Positions 1 to 8,411 are shown, numbered from the stretch's first letter. The stretch is 39,264 nucleotides of DNA from a virus (IMGVR_UViG_3300032053_000198:1-39264), one strand, 5' to 3'. Made by a program: numbers and translations. Notes: a model not told the origin generated them from the letters alone.

Positions 1-2
1 CA

Positions 3-893
3 AATCTATGTGATAGAACTGAGTTTAGCTGGGCATCAAACCACTGCCGCAACGAAGGTGACGCTCTCGCAGTAGCAGATGGATTGATTTCTAAATTAGG
101 ATATGCAATGCCATTCTCAGGAAATGTTATTGGATTTTCTTACAGTGCAAATAAATTGCCTTGCTGCACCATGGGTGAAAGACTAGTTCTTCAAATTAAT
201 GGTCAAGATGTAAGTGGATTTGATATTGAAATTACTTGCGATTCTGACTATACTGGATGCTTTACTCACCTTAAGATTCCTTTCTGTCATTGTGATTCTA
301 TCAACATAGTTAGTAGAAAAATAATCAACAGCGCTGGTCAAGAACTTGAATATGATTCTGCTTGTGGAATTTTAGTAACCGCTATTGTAACTTACAAATG
401 TGATGTAAAACCACCAAAACCAAAACGCCCACAAACTGCTGTATTAGAGCTATATGACGTAATTGGCGACCGCCCAGTCCTATTAGTTCCAAGTACACAA
501 GCATTTGATACTGTACGCTTAGAAATTGACCCAATGAACAAAATGAGTGTTAATGGTGCAATGGACGAAGTAACTCTTCTCGATGGTGTTTATGCGATTA
601 GCTATAGAAGTGGTGTTGATACTCAAACGTCTTCTAACTTATTTTATACACAATATCTTGAAGTTGACACTGGCTCCGGATTCGCTCCATATCCAGGAAG
701 CACAAATATCACGCATGACCTTTCTGCTGCTGGTGGTAACGCTTCTTTAACAGGACGCGTGTTAATTAAAGTAGAGCGCGGTGATTTCGCTGTAGTTCGT
801 ATTGCTCACTTCCATAATCTTGATAGTTTCACTATTGATACTACGCCAAATGCTGCAAACATAGTATTTGAGCGCTTGGATTTCCGAGTTTAA
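3..893 (+). CDS. Virion or adhesin-like protein, 5' end cut off by the window
   Basis: The reading frame is open from the first bases of the window, so the true start lies upstream; the TTG at 84 is internal. The visible part (about 296 residues) is rich in beta-strand patterns. The first half has several Cys residues (PCC, CFTH, CHCD) and phrases such as SGNVIGFSYSANKLP that resemble repeated beta domains of phage tail-fibre or adhesin proteins. The last 150 residues alternate hydrophobic and polar residues with the phrase LLDGVYAISYRSGV, which suggests a C1q/TNF-like jelly roll. A strong terminator follows the stop. Its coding G+C looks higher than that of neighbours, common for structural genes. 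I do not recognise a specific family; a virion surface or receptor-binding role is inference. Confidence 0.6.
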   Translation, partial: NLCDRTEFSWASNHCRNEGDALAVADGLISKLGYAMPFSGNVIGFSYSANKLPCCTMGERLVLQINGQDVSGFDIEITCDSDYTGCFTHLKIPFCHCDSINIVSRKIINSAGQELEYDSACGILVTAIVTYKCDVKPPKPKRPQTAVLELYDVIGDRPVLLVPSTQAFDTVRLEIDPMNKMSVNGAMDEVTLLDGVYAISYRSGVDTQTSSNLFYTQYLEVDTGSGFAPYPGSTNITHDLSAAGGNASLTGRVLIKVERGDFAVVRIAHFHNLDSFTIDTTPNAANIVFERLDFRV

Positions 894-912
894 TATCTAT
901 AATTCAAAACAT

Positions 913-943
913 AAAAAACTCCAATTTCGATTGGAGTTTTTTT
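913..943 (+). terminator. Rho-independent terminator after the virion-like gene
   Basis: The arms AAAACTCCAA and TTGGAGTTTT flank a short loop and are followed by a T run. It ends the transcript of the preceding plus-strand gene. Confidence 0.85.
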
Positions 944-948
944 ATTTT

Positions 949-955
949 TATAAAC
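949..955 (+). promoter_or_regulatory. Candidate late promoter box TATAAAC
   Basis: TATAAAC sits directly after a terminator and 29 bases before the ATG at 978, with AGGAGA as ribosome binding site in between. It is one of a recurring set of such boxes placed before virion-like genes in this window and differs by one base from the T4 late core TATAAAT. Confidence 0.55.
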
Positions 956-977
956 ATTAAGTATAGGAGATATTATT

Positions 978-1112
978 ATGATTATCACAACACCACAAGC
1001 TCAAGATTTTTTAAATCCATTAGACCCAAGAAAACCTGTATTAAAAGAAGGTGAAAAAATTATCACTGAAGAAGTCAAGAAAAATGAAACTCAAAAAAGC
1101 ATTCTAGGTTAA
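978..1112 (+). CDS. Small hypothetical late protein (44 residues)
   Basis: A 44-codon frame starts at ATG 978 behind AGGAGA (7-8 base spacing) and a TATAAAC box. The product starts MIITTPQAQDFLNPLDPRKP and has a charged Lys/Glu-rich second half. No domain or membrane segment is visible. Its stop overlaps the 3' end of the convergent helicase gene by 9 bases. The isolated position between a terminator and its own promoter-like box plus a good ribosome binding site supports a real gene. The function is unknown; a minor virion protein is possible because of the late-type box. Confidence 0.6.
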   Translation: MIITTPQAQDFLNPLDPRKPVLKEGEKIITEEVKKNETQKSILG

Positions 1113-3011
1113 AAATTTAGATTCACTTCCCTTTCCCTTAACAGCAACTTTTTTAACAGATGCTGTTTTTTTATTAGCCTTTTCTTTTTTATCAGCAGCT
1201 CTCTCATCAGCAGCTTTCTTAACAGCAGCCTTTCTTGCTTTCACTGCATCAAAATCAATATTACCCTCATATATTCCTGTAAAATCAAATTCAGTAACAG
1301 GAATTTCATCTTTAACATAATAACTCAATCGTGTGCGATAATGCTTTACTGAATAATTTTCAATTAATTTAGAATACGCACTAGCACTTCTTGGCTTCGT
1401 CATATAAGAGCAATCATCAAATATATCATAAACAGTTGCTAAATTCTTTTCTGGATGCTTCCTAACGATACGACCTATACTTTGCATCACCTCATACATC
1501 GATTTAGAAAATTCAGCAAATACCAAATTGTGTAATAATTTAATATTCACCCCTTGCTTCATTGTTCCATATGTAGCAATGATAATATTGCCTGTACTTT
1601 TTTCCATCAACTTGCGAATATCATCGCGCTCAATCGCAAGAACATCTCCAATTATAATATGATATTTAAACTCAGGGTATTTCTCTTTTAGAAATTCATG
1701 CATTTCATGAAGTGTTGACTTATTCTTAAATAAAATAACCGTATTTTGCTCCATATTTATTCTACCAGCATCTATCAACAACTCCATCACAGCTTGGCGA
1801 CTAGAATTATTTGTCAGTAATGAGTATTCAGCTTGATAATTCTCCCTACAAATAGCAGCGCGAATTTCTTTGCGATATGGAATTCGAATAGCACATACTT
1901 CCACTGGAGTCAAAATACCTAATCTAACCAAATCTTTTAATCTAACAATTTCCTCTTTACGACCCAATGCCCCCTCAATCCATGCAGCGTCAAGACCATC
2001 ATCTGGCAAAGTTCCTGACAAACCAATTTTAAAATCAATTGCATTTGTACACTTGTCCAATATCTGTCTTAATATAGGTCCACGAGTTCCATGCGCCTCA
2101 TCAACAATAACAGCTGTAAATGATTTAAAAAATTGCTCGCCTTTTCGCACAAGCTCTGCACAATCCGGACAATTAAAAACTGGCTTCCTTTTATTTTTGA
2201 TTAATAACTTACATGAGGGGCATACTGGACTTAATTTACCTTGAAGACTTTGCCATGTTGAAATTGCAATAGGCTTCAACATACTTTCTTCGCCCAAATT
2301 TAACTCATCTAAATAACGCTTTTGCTTTGCTGTCAATTTATCTTCAGATTCACCATAAATTAAAGTGCAACTTTTAGCGGCATCTTCCCAGCCATAATCT
2401 TCGTAGAAATCTGAAAATAACTGTATTACCAATGCCGATGAAGGGGTAACTATTAAAATTCTTTTCTTTTCAACATTCATTAAGTAACGCGCAAGAATAC
2501 ACATTGACAAAGATTTTCCAGCTGATGTACATGCCATCAACGAAATTCTTCTACCATTAAGCGCTCGTTCAACAAGTTTTATTTGATGGTCATATGGAGT
2601 GATATTAAAATTATCTCTAGCATTATATAAATTCAAAGTATCTGCATATGCTTTAATAGCATTAGCATTCATAACTCCATTAGGATTTTTGTAAATTTTA
2701 TTAATCGAGTCGCTGACTTTTATTTTAAGATTTGGATTTCGTTCTTTCAAATATGAAGTAGCTCTCGGAATTAATCCAATTGGCATCGTCTGTGACACTT
2801 TATTAAATACATATTCAACTGGGTCAACAAACCCTTCTTCACATTCCCAGCTATAAGCTAATTTGCTATTATAATAAGAAAGCCCTACATACAACAAACT
2901 TCTAATGCTAATGATATCTTGTTTGGTAGGGGCATGAATTTCAACTATAGCATCTGTATCGCTATGTTGATTAAAAATAACTTTATAATCTTCTGATAAA
3001 TAATTTTTCAT
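1104..3011 (-). CDS. uvsW: UvsW-like SF2 DNA/RNA helicase with a Cys4 insertion
   Basis: Superfamily 2 helicase of the T4 UvsW type, which in T4 unwinds branched DNA and R-loops and moves the phage from origin- to recombination-driven replication. Numbering from the upstream TTG at 3056: Walker A CTSAGKS at 176-182, DEAH at 319-322, motif III SGT at 347-349, motif VI QSIGRIVRK at 525-533. A CPSC...CPDC pair at 279-282 and 296-299, between motifs Ib and II, looks like a zinc knuckle; I do not recall it in T4 UvsW. The tail is rich in Lys and Ala. The start is uncertain: ATG at 3011 fits the T4 N-terminus better, while TTG 3056 would sit 7 bases from the previous stop; neither has a clear ribosome binding site. 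It is the last gene of a minus-strand unit behind a late-type box, in keeping with late expression of T4 uvsW. Confidence 0.9.
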   Translation of the reverse strand: MKNYLSEDYKVIFNQHSDTDAIVEIHAPTKQDIISIRSLLYVGLSYYNSKLAYSWECEEGFVDPVEYVFNKVSQTMPIGLIPRATSYLKERNPNLKIKVSDSINKIYKNPNGVMNANAIKAYADTLNLYNARDNFNITPYDHQIKLVERALNGRRISLMACTSAGKSLSMCILARYLMNVEKKRILIVTPSSALVIQLFSDFYEDYGWEDAAKSCTLIYGESEDKLTAKQKRYLDELNLGEESMLKPIAISTWQSLQGKLSPVCPSCKLLIKNKRKPVFNCPDCAELVRKGEQFFKSFTAVIVDEAHGTRGPILRQILDKCTNAIDFKIGLSGTLPDDGLDAAWIEGALGRKEEIVRLKDLVRLGILTPVEVCAIRIPYRKEIRAAICRENYQAEYSLLTNNSSRQAVMELLIDAGRINMEQNTVILFKNKSTLHEMHEFLKEKYPEFKYHIIIGDVLAIERDDIRKLMEKSTGNIIIATYGTMKQGVNIKLLHNLVFAEFSKSMYEVMQSIGRIVRKHPEKNLATVYDIFDDCSYMTKPRSASAYSKLIENYSVKHYRTRLSYYVKDEIPVTEFDFTGIYEGNIDFDAVKARKAAVKKAADERAADKKEKANKKTASVKKVAVKGKGSESKFLT

Positions 3012-3063
3012 AATTGTAGGACACAAGGTTTGCTTATATCCTATAATATACACCAAATTTTAA

Positions 3064-4113
3064 TTATATCCGACCTAACACCTTAGATGGATTCTGAGTA
3101 GCTAACGATTCTGAATCTTTTTTATCTTTTTCCAATTCAACTGGTAATTCAGGATTAACAACTGATGTAACAACCGGATTAGTTTCCTCTGAAACAGTTT
3201 CTTCAGGTTCCGCTTCAACTGCTTGATTCTTCTCATCAATCAATGATTGAATATTTTCATTATTTTCTTCAGCATGCAAAGCGTCTTTATTTTCAGTTGA
3301 TATCAATTCCTCAGCACCAGTTGTCATTTCAGCATCAACTTCAGGAGCTTGCGCATCTTGATTTTCATCTTGAATAAGCTCATCAACTCCTTCTGGTGAA
3401 ACATCTTTACTCAATTGTTCAGAAGCAGCTGTTTGAATTGAATCCATTATTACATCTTTTTGCTCTGGAGTTACTGAAACAGTTTCAATATCTTTTTGTA
3501 ATGGTTGCAATCCATCATCCAAATCTGCTGTTATCTCCGGATTAGTTTCAATTTGAACTTTGAATTTTCTAGCACTAGAAAATATATCGCTTGCATTAAA
3601 TGGAAATACTTGTATAACTGATAATAAATGTTTACAAAGAACGTGTTTTCGTTCAGGGTCTCTTATATTTGGAGGAAGTATTGATGAAGATGCATTTACA
3701 TTTGAATCTTTATATTTTCCATTAGGCCCTAAATTATAGGCCATTCCACTCCAATGAAAATCTGGGCAATTACAATAAACTTTAACATCAGATTTTTTTA
3801 ATATTTCTGAATATTTTTTAGGGTCCCATTTTCCTTTGGCTAATCCAAACAAACCACCCGATGTAGGAACAACAATTTCAACTATAGGCTGATAATTCAC
3901 ACCTCTACTACTTTGACTAGGTACTTTCCAATGAGTTCTTGCCTGTCCATCCGGACCTTGACTAATTCCAGTATAAAATGCCGTCATACTTTTAGACCGT
4001 ATTTTTCTAGCAGAATCCGACATAGTCGATAGCTGAGAAGCATTATATTCAAACAATGGTTCACTCGGAGCTATCCTTGCTAAATTCTCTAATAATTTCT
4101 TTTTATTTATCAT
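3064..4113 (-). CDS. SWIM zinc-finger protein with acidic C-terminal tail
   Basis: From the ATG at 4113 the product has 349 residues. A SWIM-type signature CxC...CxH is visible: VYCNCPDFHW (Cys 114 and 116) and VLCKHLL (Cys 160, His 162). SWIM fingers bind DNA or proteins in, for example, MuDR-type transposases and RAD51-associated proteins. The last 150 residues are rich in Glu, Asp and Gln and probably disordered. The ATG at 4113 is preferred to the TTG at 4125 because GGAA lies 7-9 bases before it and it follows the upstream stop by one base. It is the middle gene of a three-gene minus-strand unit behind a late-type box, between an unknown protein and the UvsW-like helicase. Exact role unknown; either a virion protein or a recombination partner of UvsW would fit. 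Confidence 0.8.
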   Translation of the reverse strand: MINKKKLLENLARIAPSEPLFEYNASQLSTMSDSARKIRSKSMTAFYTGISQGPDGQARTHWKVPSQSSRGVNYQPIVEIVVPTSGGLFGLAKGKWDPKKYSEILKKSDVKVYCNCPDFHWSGMAYNLGPNGKYKDSNVNASSSILPPNIRDPERKHVLCKHLLSVIQVFPFNASDIFSSARKFKVQIETNPEITADLDDGLQPLQKDIETVSVTPEQKDVIMDSIQTAASEQLSKDVSPEGVDELIQDENQDAQAPEVDAEMTTGAEELISTENKDALHAEENNENIQSLIDEKNQAVEAEPEETVSEETNPVVTSVVNPELPVELEKDKKDSESLATQNPSKVLGRI

Positions 4114-4114
4114 T

Positions 4115-4972
4115 CTAGTTTCCAAAAAATGCGTTAAACCTATCGTCCTGTAAAGACACTAAAAATGAACCTTGCTCACCAGGTATAGTTAATGCAATAG
4201 CCCATCTATCTCCTAAATGTAAACCTTTAATTTGATTTGGACCAGCAGTACTTTGCATTGGCACAACATTAGAACCATCATGAGGAGAAACTTTAGCTCT
4301 CACACGTCCTTCATCACTTCTAGTATACAAGCTATTCACCCATCCATATGGCATTTTAGCATAATATTGACCGGCATCATCAAAATAAATTGTAATTGGA
4401 GAGTTCACTTTATTAGCAGATTTCAACCCTTTTTCTGTAACATATATTTGTTTTGGGTCCAATGTATTCCAATTACTCGGTGAATCAGAATAAATTTTTT
4501 GAATCTGCTCCGGTGAAAACAATTTTGACAATCCTTTTAATTGAGCGTCTGACAATTGATTATATTCTTGATTCGTAAATGAAATTGCTGGCATTCCCAA
4601 TCGTTGAGAATAATTCGCACCTTGACCTTCGTTTTTATTTTTAGATTGGCCTTGATTACTTCGTGGCTTACCTTCGCTAATAGCTTGTGAGTCTTCATGA
4701 GCTGTTTCAGCATTCATAAACCCCAAACCCGGTTTAATTTTATAACCTTTATCACTCATATCCCTAGTTTTAACAAAATCTACTTTTGGAGCTGACCCAA
4801 CCATATCTACCATTGTAGTGACATTCATTGGATTATGTGCATTAGGATTAGCATTTTGACCCTGTTGTTCAATAAGACCTATAATTAAATTCTCTTTAGT
4901 TATGTAATTAGATATTTTAATGTTTCTTTCAACAAGGCTGTTTAGATAGTTCTCTAATATAATCTTTTTCAT
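4115..4972 (-). CDS. Hypothetical late protein, first gene of the uvsW unit
   Basis: A 285-residue protein that I do not recognise. The N-terminus (MKKIILENYLNSLVERN) is an amphipathic helix, followed by a Gln/Asn-rich linker (residues about 36-50), a Ser/Asn/Gln-rich charged stretch near 95-120, and a C-terminal part with more ordered alternating strands (GQYYAKMPYGWVNSLYTRS, LHLGDRWAIALTIPGEQG). The start follows a purine-rich AAGAGA by about 8 bases. The TATAAAC box 27 bases upstream on the same strand suggests late expression, so a virion component is the most likely role. No signal peptide or membrane segment. Confidence 0.75.
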   Translation of the reverse strand: MKKIILENYLNSLVERNIKISNYITKENLIIGLIEQQGQNANPNAHNPMNVTTMVDMVGSAPKVDFVKTRDMSDKGYKIKPGLGFMNAETAHEDSQAISEGKPRSNQGQSKNKNEGQGANYSQRLGMPAISFTNQEYNQLSDAQLKGLSKLFSPEQIQKIYSDSPSNWNTLDPKQIYVTEKGLKSANKVNSPITIYFDDAGQYYAKMPYGWVNSLYTRSDEGRVRAKVSPHDGSNVVPMQSTAGPNQIKGLHLGDRWAIALTIPGEQGSFLVSLQDDRFNAFFGN

Positions 4973-4998
4973 CTTTGTCTCTTAGTAGATATTAAACA

Positions 4999-5005
4999 GT
5001 TTATA
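4999..5005 (-). promoter_or_regulatory. Candidate late promoter box TATAAAC (minus strand)
   Basis: The plus-strand text GTTTATA reads TATAAAC on the minus strand, 26 bases upstream of the ATG at 4972. It would drive the three-gene minus-strand unit that ends with the UvsW-like helicase. Confidence 0.55.
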
Positions 5006-5008
5006 TCC

Positions 5009-5030
5009 AAAAAGATAAACATAATGGTAT
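5009..5030 (+). repeat. Direct repeat copy 1 (22 bp)
   Basis: A perfect 22-base direct repeat, core AGATAAACATAATGGTAT, whose second copy lies at 5117-5138. Both copies are followed within about 6 bases by CTACTATT. It lies in the divergent region between a late minus-strand unit and the polymerase gene at 5232, so an operator or activator site is plausible. Confidence 0.8.
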
Positions 5031-5116
5031 ACTCTCTACTATTGCATTCGTAATACCTTGTCTTTCTTTTGTTTATGTACAGGATTTAAAAACTATATTT
5101 AAACTAAACATTCTTT

Positions 5117-5138
5117 AAAAAGATAAACATAATGGTAT
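5117..5138 (+). repeat. Direct repeat copy 2 (22 bp)
   Basis: Second perfect copy of the 22-base repeat found at 5009-5030, 108 bases away (about ten helical turns), again followed by CTACTATT. It lies about 80 bases upstream of the TATAAT box of the following gene. Confidence 0.8.
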
Positions 5139-5217
5139 CTCCTACTATTTGATTGACTTTCTTAGAAGCTTTTTAAAACCTTTTTTTCTTTTCTTCACTT
5201 ATTTTTGAAAAAAATGT

Positions 5218-5223
5218 TATAAT
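5218..5223 (+). promoter_or_regulatory. TATAAT box close to a start codon, possibly leaderless
   Basis: TATAAT ends 8 bases before the ATG at 5232 and no Shine-Dalgarno sequence is visible. A transcript starting the usual 7 bases downstream would begin one or two bases before the ATG. A weak -35 candidate, TTCACT, lies about 18 bases upstream. Confidence 0.5.
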
Positions 5224-5231
5224 TAAATCGT

Positions 5232-6644
5232 ATGAAACAAACTGTAAAACACATCATCTGCAAACTCCCTGTTAGTCTTATAGAAAAATTACGGGTAAGT
5301 CTTGAAATATCACCTCCGACATGTGATGTTAAATTGCATTTAGATTATTTCATATACTTTCTTAGCAAGGTTGCCACAATACCTATAACCAATAATAAAT
5401 TCAAGAATTTACGCAAAGTTCCAGTAAGCAGTGTTATACTGCTAAATGAGATGGGTAAAAACTATAAAAGGTATATTGAATACTTAATTTTACATAAATT
5501 TATACAATGTGATAATCACTACATTGTCGGTGACAAAGTGGTTAGCGGTAAGTGTAAATGTTATTCCATTACTAATAGAATAAAAATGATTAATTATGTA
5601 GATTACAAAATATCTAATAAGTTCCTATTAAGTAAAATATTATTGTGGCGTAAACAACGCTTTGGTAGTGATTCCAATGACCCTCTTGTTTCTAAAATTT
5701 ACAATATGATAGGAAAATTCCATATCGATATTGAGTCTGCTGACGCGCATCTAGAAACCTTGGTTAAAAACAAGGCAATATCCAGACGAAGTAAACAGCT
5801 CGAAATTGATAAATGCATGCGCATTAACAATAAAGATAACAATACTTTAGAACATTTTGTGATAAAAGACACATATAATCGGATTCATTCCAATTTTACC
5901 AATTTGTCAAAAATAATACGAGAAAATTTCTTATATATTGGCGATAAAAAAGTAATATCTATTGATGTACAGACATGTCAGCCAGCTTTACTGTATTCTT
6001 TGTATACAGATTATTACAATCAAGCTAAGCAAACGCTGGATAATCCATTTGTTGTAGAAGAACATTTTTTAAGAAAAGATGTAAGGGCTAAATATGTCAA
6101 TAAGGAAAACTCTTTTGATGGTGAATCTTGCTATGGTCATCAAGTTAATTTTGAGTTTTCTACATTTGGATATTCATTATCTGAATTTGTGTCCAAGTTG
6201 AAAATTGAATTAGGCTGTTATGAAAGGGCTTTATACAACGATATTTATGATTTCTTTTCTGAGCAGTGGTTCATGTTTTATGATGATAGTAAAACTAGAA
6301 ATGAGATTAAAAAAGAATGGGTGAGTTATGTTTTTGGAAATAAAACCAATAATAATACAATACGCATTGAGAAAATATGGGAATTTAATTTTCCTTTAAT
6401 GACTAAACTTATGAGGCATTTCAAAAAAGATGATTACCGCACTTTAGCACACTCTCTTCAACGTAGTGAATCAGCAATTATGTATGATAATTTGTTTCCT
6501 CAATTGGAATCAAAGATTAATTGCTTTACAACAGTACATGACTGCATCTTAGTTTCTGAGGATGATGTAGATGAAGTGGCATCTATTTTTGAAAATGTTT
6601 TGATTAATAATTCTATAAAGACAGGTATATCTATATCTATTTAG
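5232..6644 (+). CDS. Divergent polymerase with family A/T7 RNA polymerase-like motifs
   Basis: A 470-residue protein whose C-terminal half carries what look like the three palm/fingers motifs of the Pol I/T7 RNA polymerase superfamily. Motif A: VISIDVQTCQPALL with Asp245. Motif B: R356-NEI-K360 followed seven residues later by FG (368-369), exactly the R-x3-K-x7-(Y/F)G spacing of Pol I. Motif C: FTTVHDCILV with His436-Asp437. Upstream, RIHSNFTNLSKIIRENF (217-233) resembles a signature I recall from uncharacterised phage and plasmid proteins with a following SQP or CQP motif. No 3'-5' exonuclease or zinc finger is apparent, and at 470 residues it is much shorter than Pol I. The phage already has a family B replicase at 34058, so this may be a specialised DNA or RNA polymerase or primer-maker. 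Function is inferred from motifs only. Confidence 0.65.
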   Translation: MKQTVKHIICKLPVSLIEKLRVSLEISPPTCDVKLHLDYFIYFLSKVATIPITNNKFKNLRKVPVSSVILLNEMGKNYKRYIEYLILHKFIQCDNHYIVGDKVVSGKCKCYSITNRIKMINYVDYKISNKFLLSKILLWRKQRFGSDSNDPLVSKIYNMIGKFHIDIESADAHLETLVKNKAISRRSKQLEIDKCMRINNKDNNTLEHFVIKDTYNRIHSNFTNLSKIIRENFLYIGDKKVISIDVQTCQPALLYSLYTDYYNQAKQTLDNPFVVEEHFLRKDVRAKYVNKENSFDGESCYGHQVNFEFSTFGYSLSEFVSKLKIELGCYERALYNDIYDFFSEQWFMFYDDSKTRNEIKKEWVSYVFGNKTNNNTIRIEKIWEFNFPLMTKLMRHFKKDDYRTLAHSLQRSESAIMYDNLFPQLESKINCFTTVHDCILVSEDDVDEVASIFENVLINNSIKTGISISI

Positions 6645-6697
6645 TTTAAACCATGAAATAAAAAGTTTATCTTATTTATAATAAGGAGACCTTTTTT

Positions 6698-6988
6698 ATG
6701 AAAGTAATTGGTTTAATTGAAAATTTACCAAATAATGAATTTAAATTTATTGGATATGGTGAATATTTTGAAAATGATATAGAGTTGGACGACCCTGAGT
6801 ATGGAGAGTTTTTTGATATGGGATTGAAAGCTCCTATGGTTAAATTCTCTGATGGGTCAATTGAATCTATTTTGAAATATCAATGGGGCGATATTGAGTC
6901 AATTAATGATACATTGAAAAATTATATTAGTAAAAACTATAAAATTTATTACCCATCAAATAATAGAATGATTATACCTTCGGTATAG
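6698..6988 (+). CDS. Hypothetical acidic protein (96 residues)
   Basis: A 96-residue acidic protein beginning MKVIGLIENLPNNEFKFIGYG. It starts 9 bases after a strong AAGGAG ribosome binding site (TAATAAGGAGACC). Predicted strands at the N-terminus and an amphipathic helix near 62-85 give a small alpha/beta impression, but I do not recognise a family. It lies between the polymerase-like gene and a coiled-coil protein on the same strand, probably co-transcribed. Function unknown. Confidence 0.6.
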   Translation: MKVIGLIENLPNNEFKFIGYGEYFENDIELDDPEYGEFFDMGLKAPMVKFSDGSIESILKYQWGDIESINDTLKNYISKNYKIYYPSNNRMIIPSV

Positions 6989-6997
6989 AGGCTATAT

Positions 6998-7273
6998 ATG
7001 AGAAGCATAAGTTGGTATGAGTTGGCGGTTAGATTTAAAGGTAATGAGTCAGAAATAATTGAAAAGAAAGTTAAAGACGGGAAATATGGTCATCGAAGAG
7101 AAGTTCAGCCAATTATTTATAGATTAGTCAAACAAGAGAAAGAAATTAAAAAGCAATTGAAGACTATTTATAAAGAAATTGATGATATTCGACTTCATTT
7201 TAATAAAAATAATGATGCGACTAATACTGAAAAATGCCTTGAGATACTGCAAAAAATTAAAAACAATATGTGA
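6998..7273 (+). CDS. Hypothetical basic coiled-coil protein (91 residues)
   Basis: A 91-residue Lys-rich protein. Residues 30-70 form a long charged helix (IIYRLVKQEKEIKKQLKTIYKEIDDIRL) with heptad-like hydrophobic spacing, so it is probably a coiled coil. The start (ATG 6998) is preceded by GAGGC, 9 bases from the previous stop. Unknown function; size and charge would suit a nucleic-acid-binding or adaptor protein. Confidence 0.55.
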   Translation: MRSISWYELAVRFKGNESEIIEKKVKDGKYGHRREVQPIIYRLVKQEKEIKKQLKTIYKEIDDIRLHFNKNNDATNTEKCLEILQKIKNNM

Positions 7274-7285
7274 ATTGAGTGAACA

Positions 7286-8362
7286 ATGATTGGTACAATT
7301 ATAATTCCACACAAAAATGGAAATCAATTTAGACAGAGAAATCTTCTTTATACAGTTAGGTATTATTTAGATAACCTAGCTGATATCGAAGTAGTTATAT
7401 CCGAACAAAATGGAAATAATGATTCAACTTTTGAATTGAGAAAAGAGTTCGGCAATCGTTTAATTCACATCAATACTGAAATTGATGAGGGCGTAGATTG
7501 TTTATTTAGCAAAAGTATAATGATTAATGTGGGGGTATCTAATTCTCACAATGAAATGATTGCAATGATTGATAATGATTGTATTCTACCACCTAATGAA
7601 ATATATAAAGCATTTGAAACTTATTTATCAAATGATTGTAGTGTGTATCAGCCATTTAGTTACATTAATTATTTAACTGAATCTCAAACACGTCAGTATA
7701 TTAAGCAAGGTAATTTATCTCAATATCAAATGAGTGATATAATGCCTATTCAGAAATATACAGGTGGTGTTAATATATTTTCAAAATTTAATTTCAATAA
7801 AGTTTCTGGATTTGATGAGGATATTGTTGGCTGGGGCTCTGAAGATGATGCGTTTTTATCAAAAATGAAACGCATTGTTGGTGCTGTAAAATGGAGTTCC
7901 GAAACGGTTACTTTGATACATTTGTGGCACCCCAAGAGCAATACTATGGATTATCTTAATAGCGCTCAATATATTAAAAATAGAAAATTATCAGCATGCA
8001 TTCAAAGGATGAACGACTCTGAATTAAATAATTACATAGCTGAATGTAAAAATAAATCGTCATCATATTTACCTCTTAAAGTTTGTGAATATGAATCTAA
8101 AGGATTACTGCATCTTATATGTAAAATTCCTGTTTCTGGTTCTTTTATCACAGTTGATAGTACAACTTATGCGATTAATTTTAATGATAAAGGCGTTGGT
8201 ACTTTTGAAAACTTCTGTGAAACCTTTTTATTAGAATCATCTTCAGAAGAATTATTAAAAACTCTTTTGAAATTACCTAATATAATTAACAATTTAACTG
8301 ATGAAGATAAATCAGTTTTGTTAAAATTAGTTGACAATAGATTATTAATCAATATTTTATAG
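7286..8362 (+). CDS. GT-A fold glycosyltransferase (galactosyltransferase-like)
   Basis: A 358-residue GT-A type glycosyltransferase that should move a sugar from a nucleotide sugar to an acceptor. The N-terminal TIIIPHKNGNQFRQRNL is the usual nucleotide-binding strand and loop; MIDNDC at 95-99 holds the DxD-type metal site (Asp96, Asp98); GFDEDIVGWGSEDDAF at 175-190 is the GWGxED acceptor/catalytic motif of beta-1,4-galactosyltransferase-like enzymes; HLWH follows at 212-215. Residues from about 230 form an additional C-terminal region that I cannot assign. It lies 12 bases after the preceding gene. Likely targets are phage DNA, virion protein or host glycan; the sequence does not say which. 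Confidence 0.8.
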   Translation: MIGTIIIPHKNGNQFRQRNLLYTVRYYLDNLADIEVVISEQNGNNDSTFELRKEFGNRLIHINTEIDEGVDCLFSKSIMINVGVSNSHNEMIAMIDNDCILPPNEIYKAFETYLSNDCSVYQPFSYINYLTESQTRQYIKQGNLSQYQMSDIMPIQKYTGGVNIFSKFNFNKVSGFDEDIVGWGSEDDAFLSKMKRIVGAVKWSSETVTLIHLWHPKSNTMDYLNSAQYIKNRKLSACIQRMNDSELNNYIAECKNKSSSYLPLKVCEYESKGLLHLICKIPVSGSFITVDSTTYAINFNDKGVGTFENFCETFLLESSSEELLKTLLKLPNIINNLTDEDKSVLLKLVDNRLLINIL

Positions 8363-8411
8363 TTAAATACTATTAACATTTTATTATTATAATACCTATA
8401 ATAGAAACTAA

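Noticed and set aside
1870-2244. Plus-strand frame of 124 codons inside the helicase gene
   Set aside because: It lies inside the conserved motor region of the UvsW-like gene, with no ribosome binding site and no protein-like pattern.
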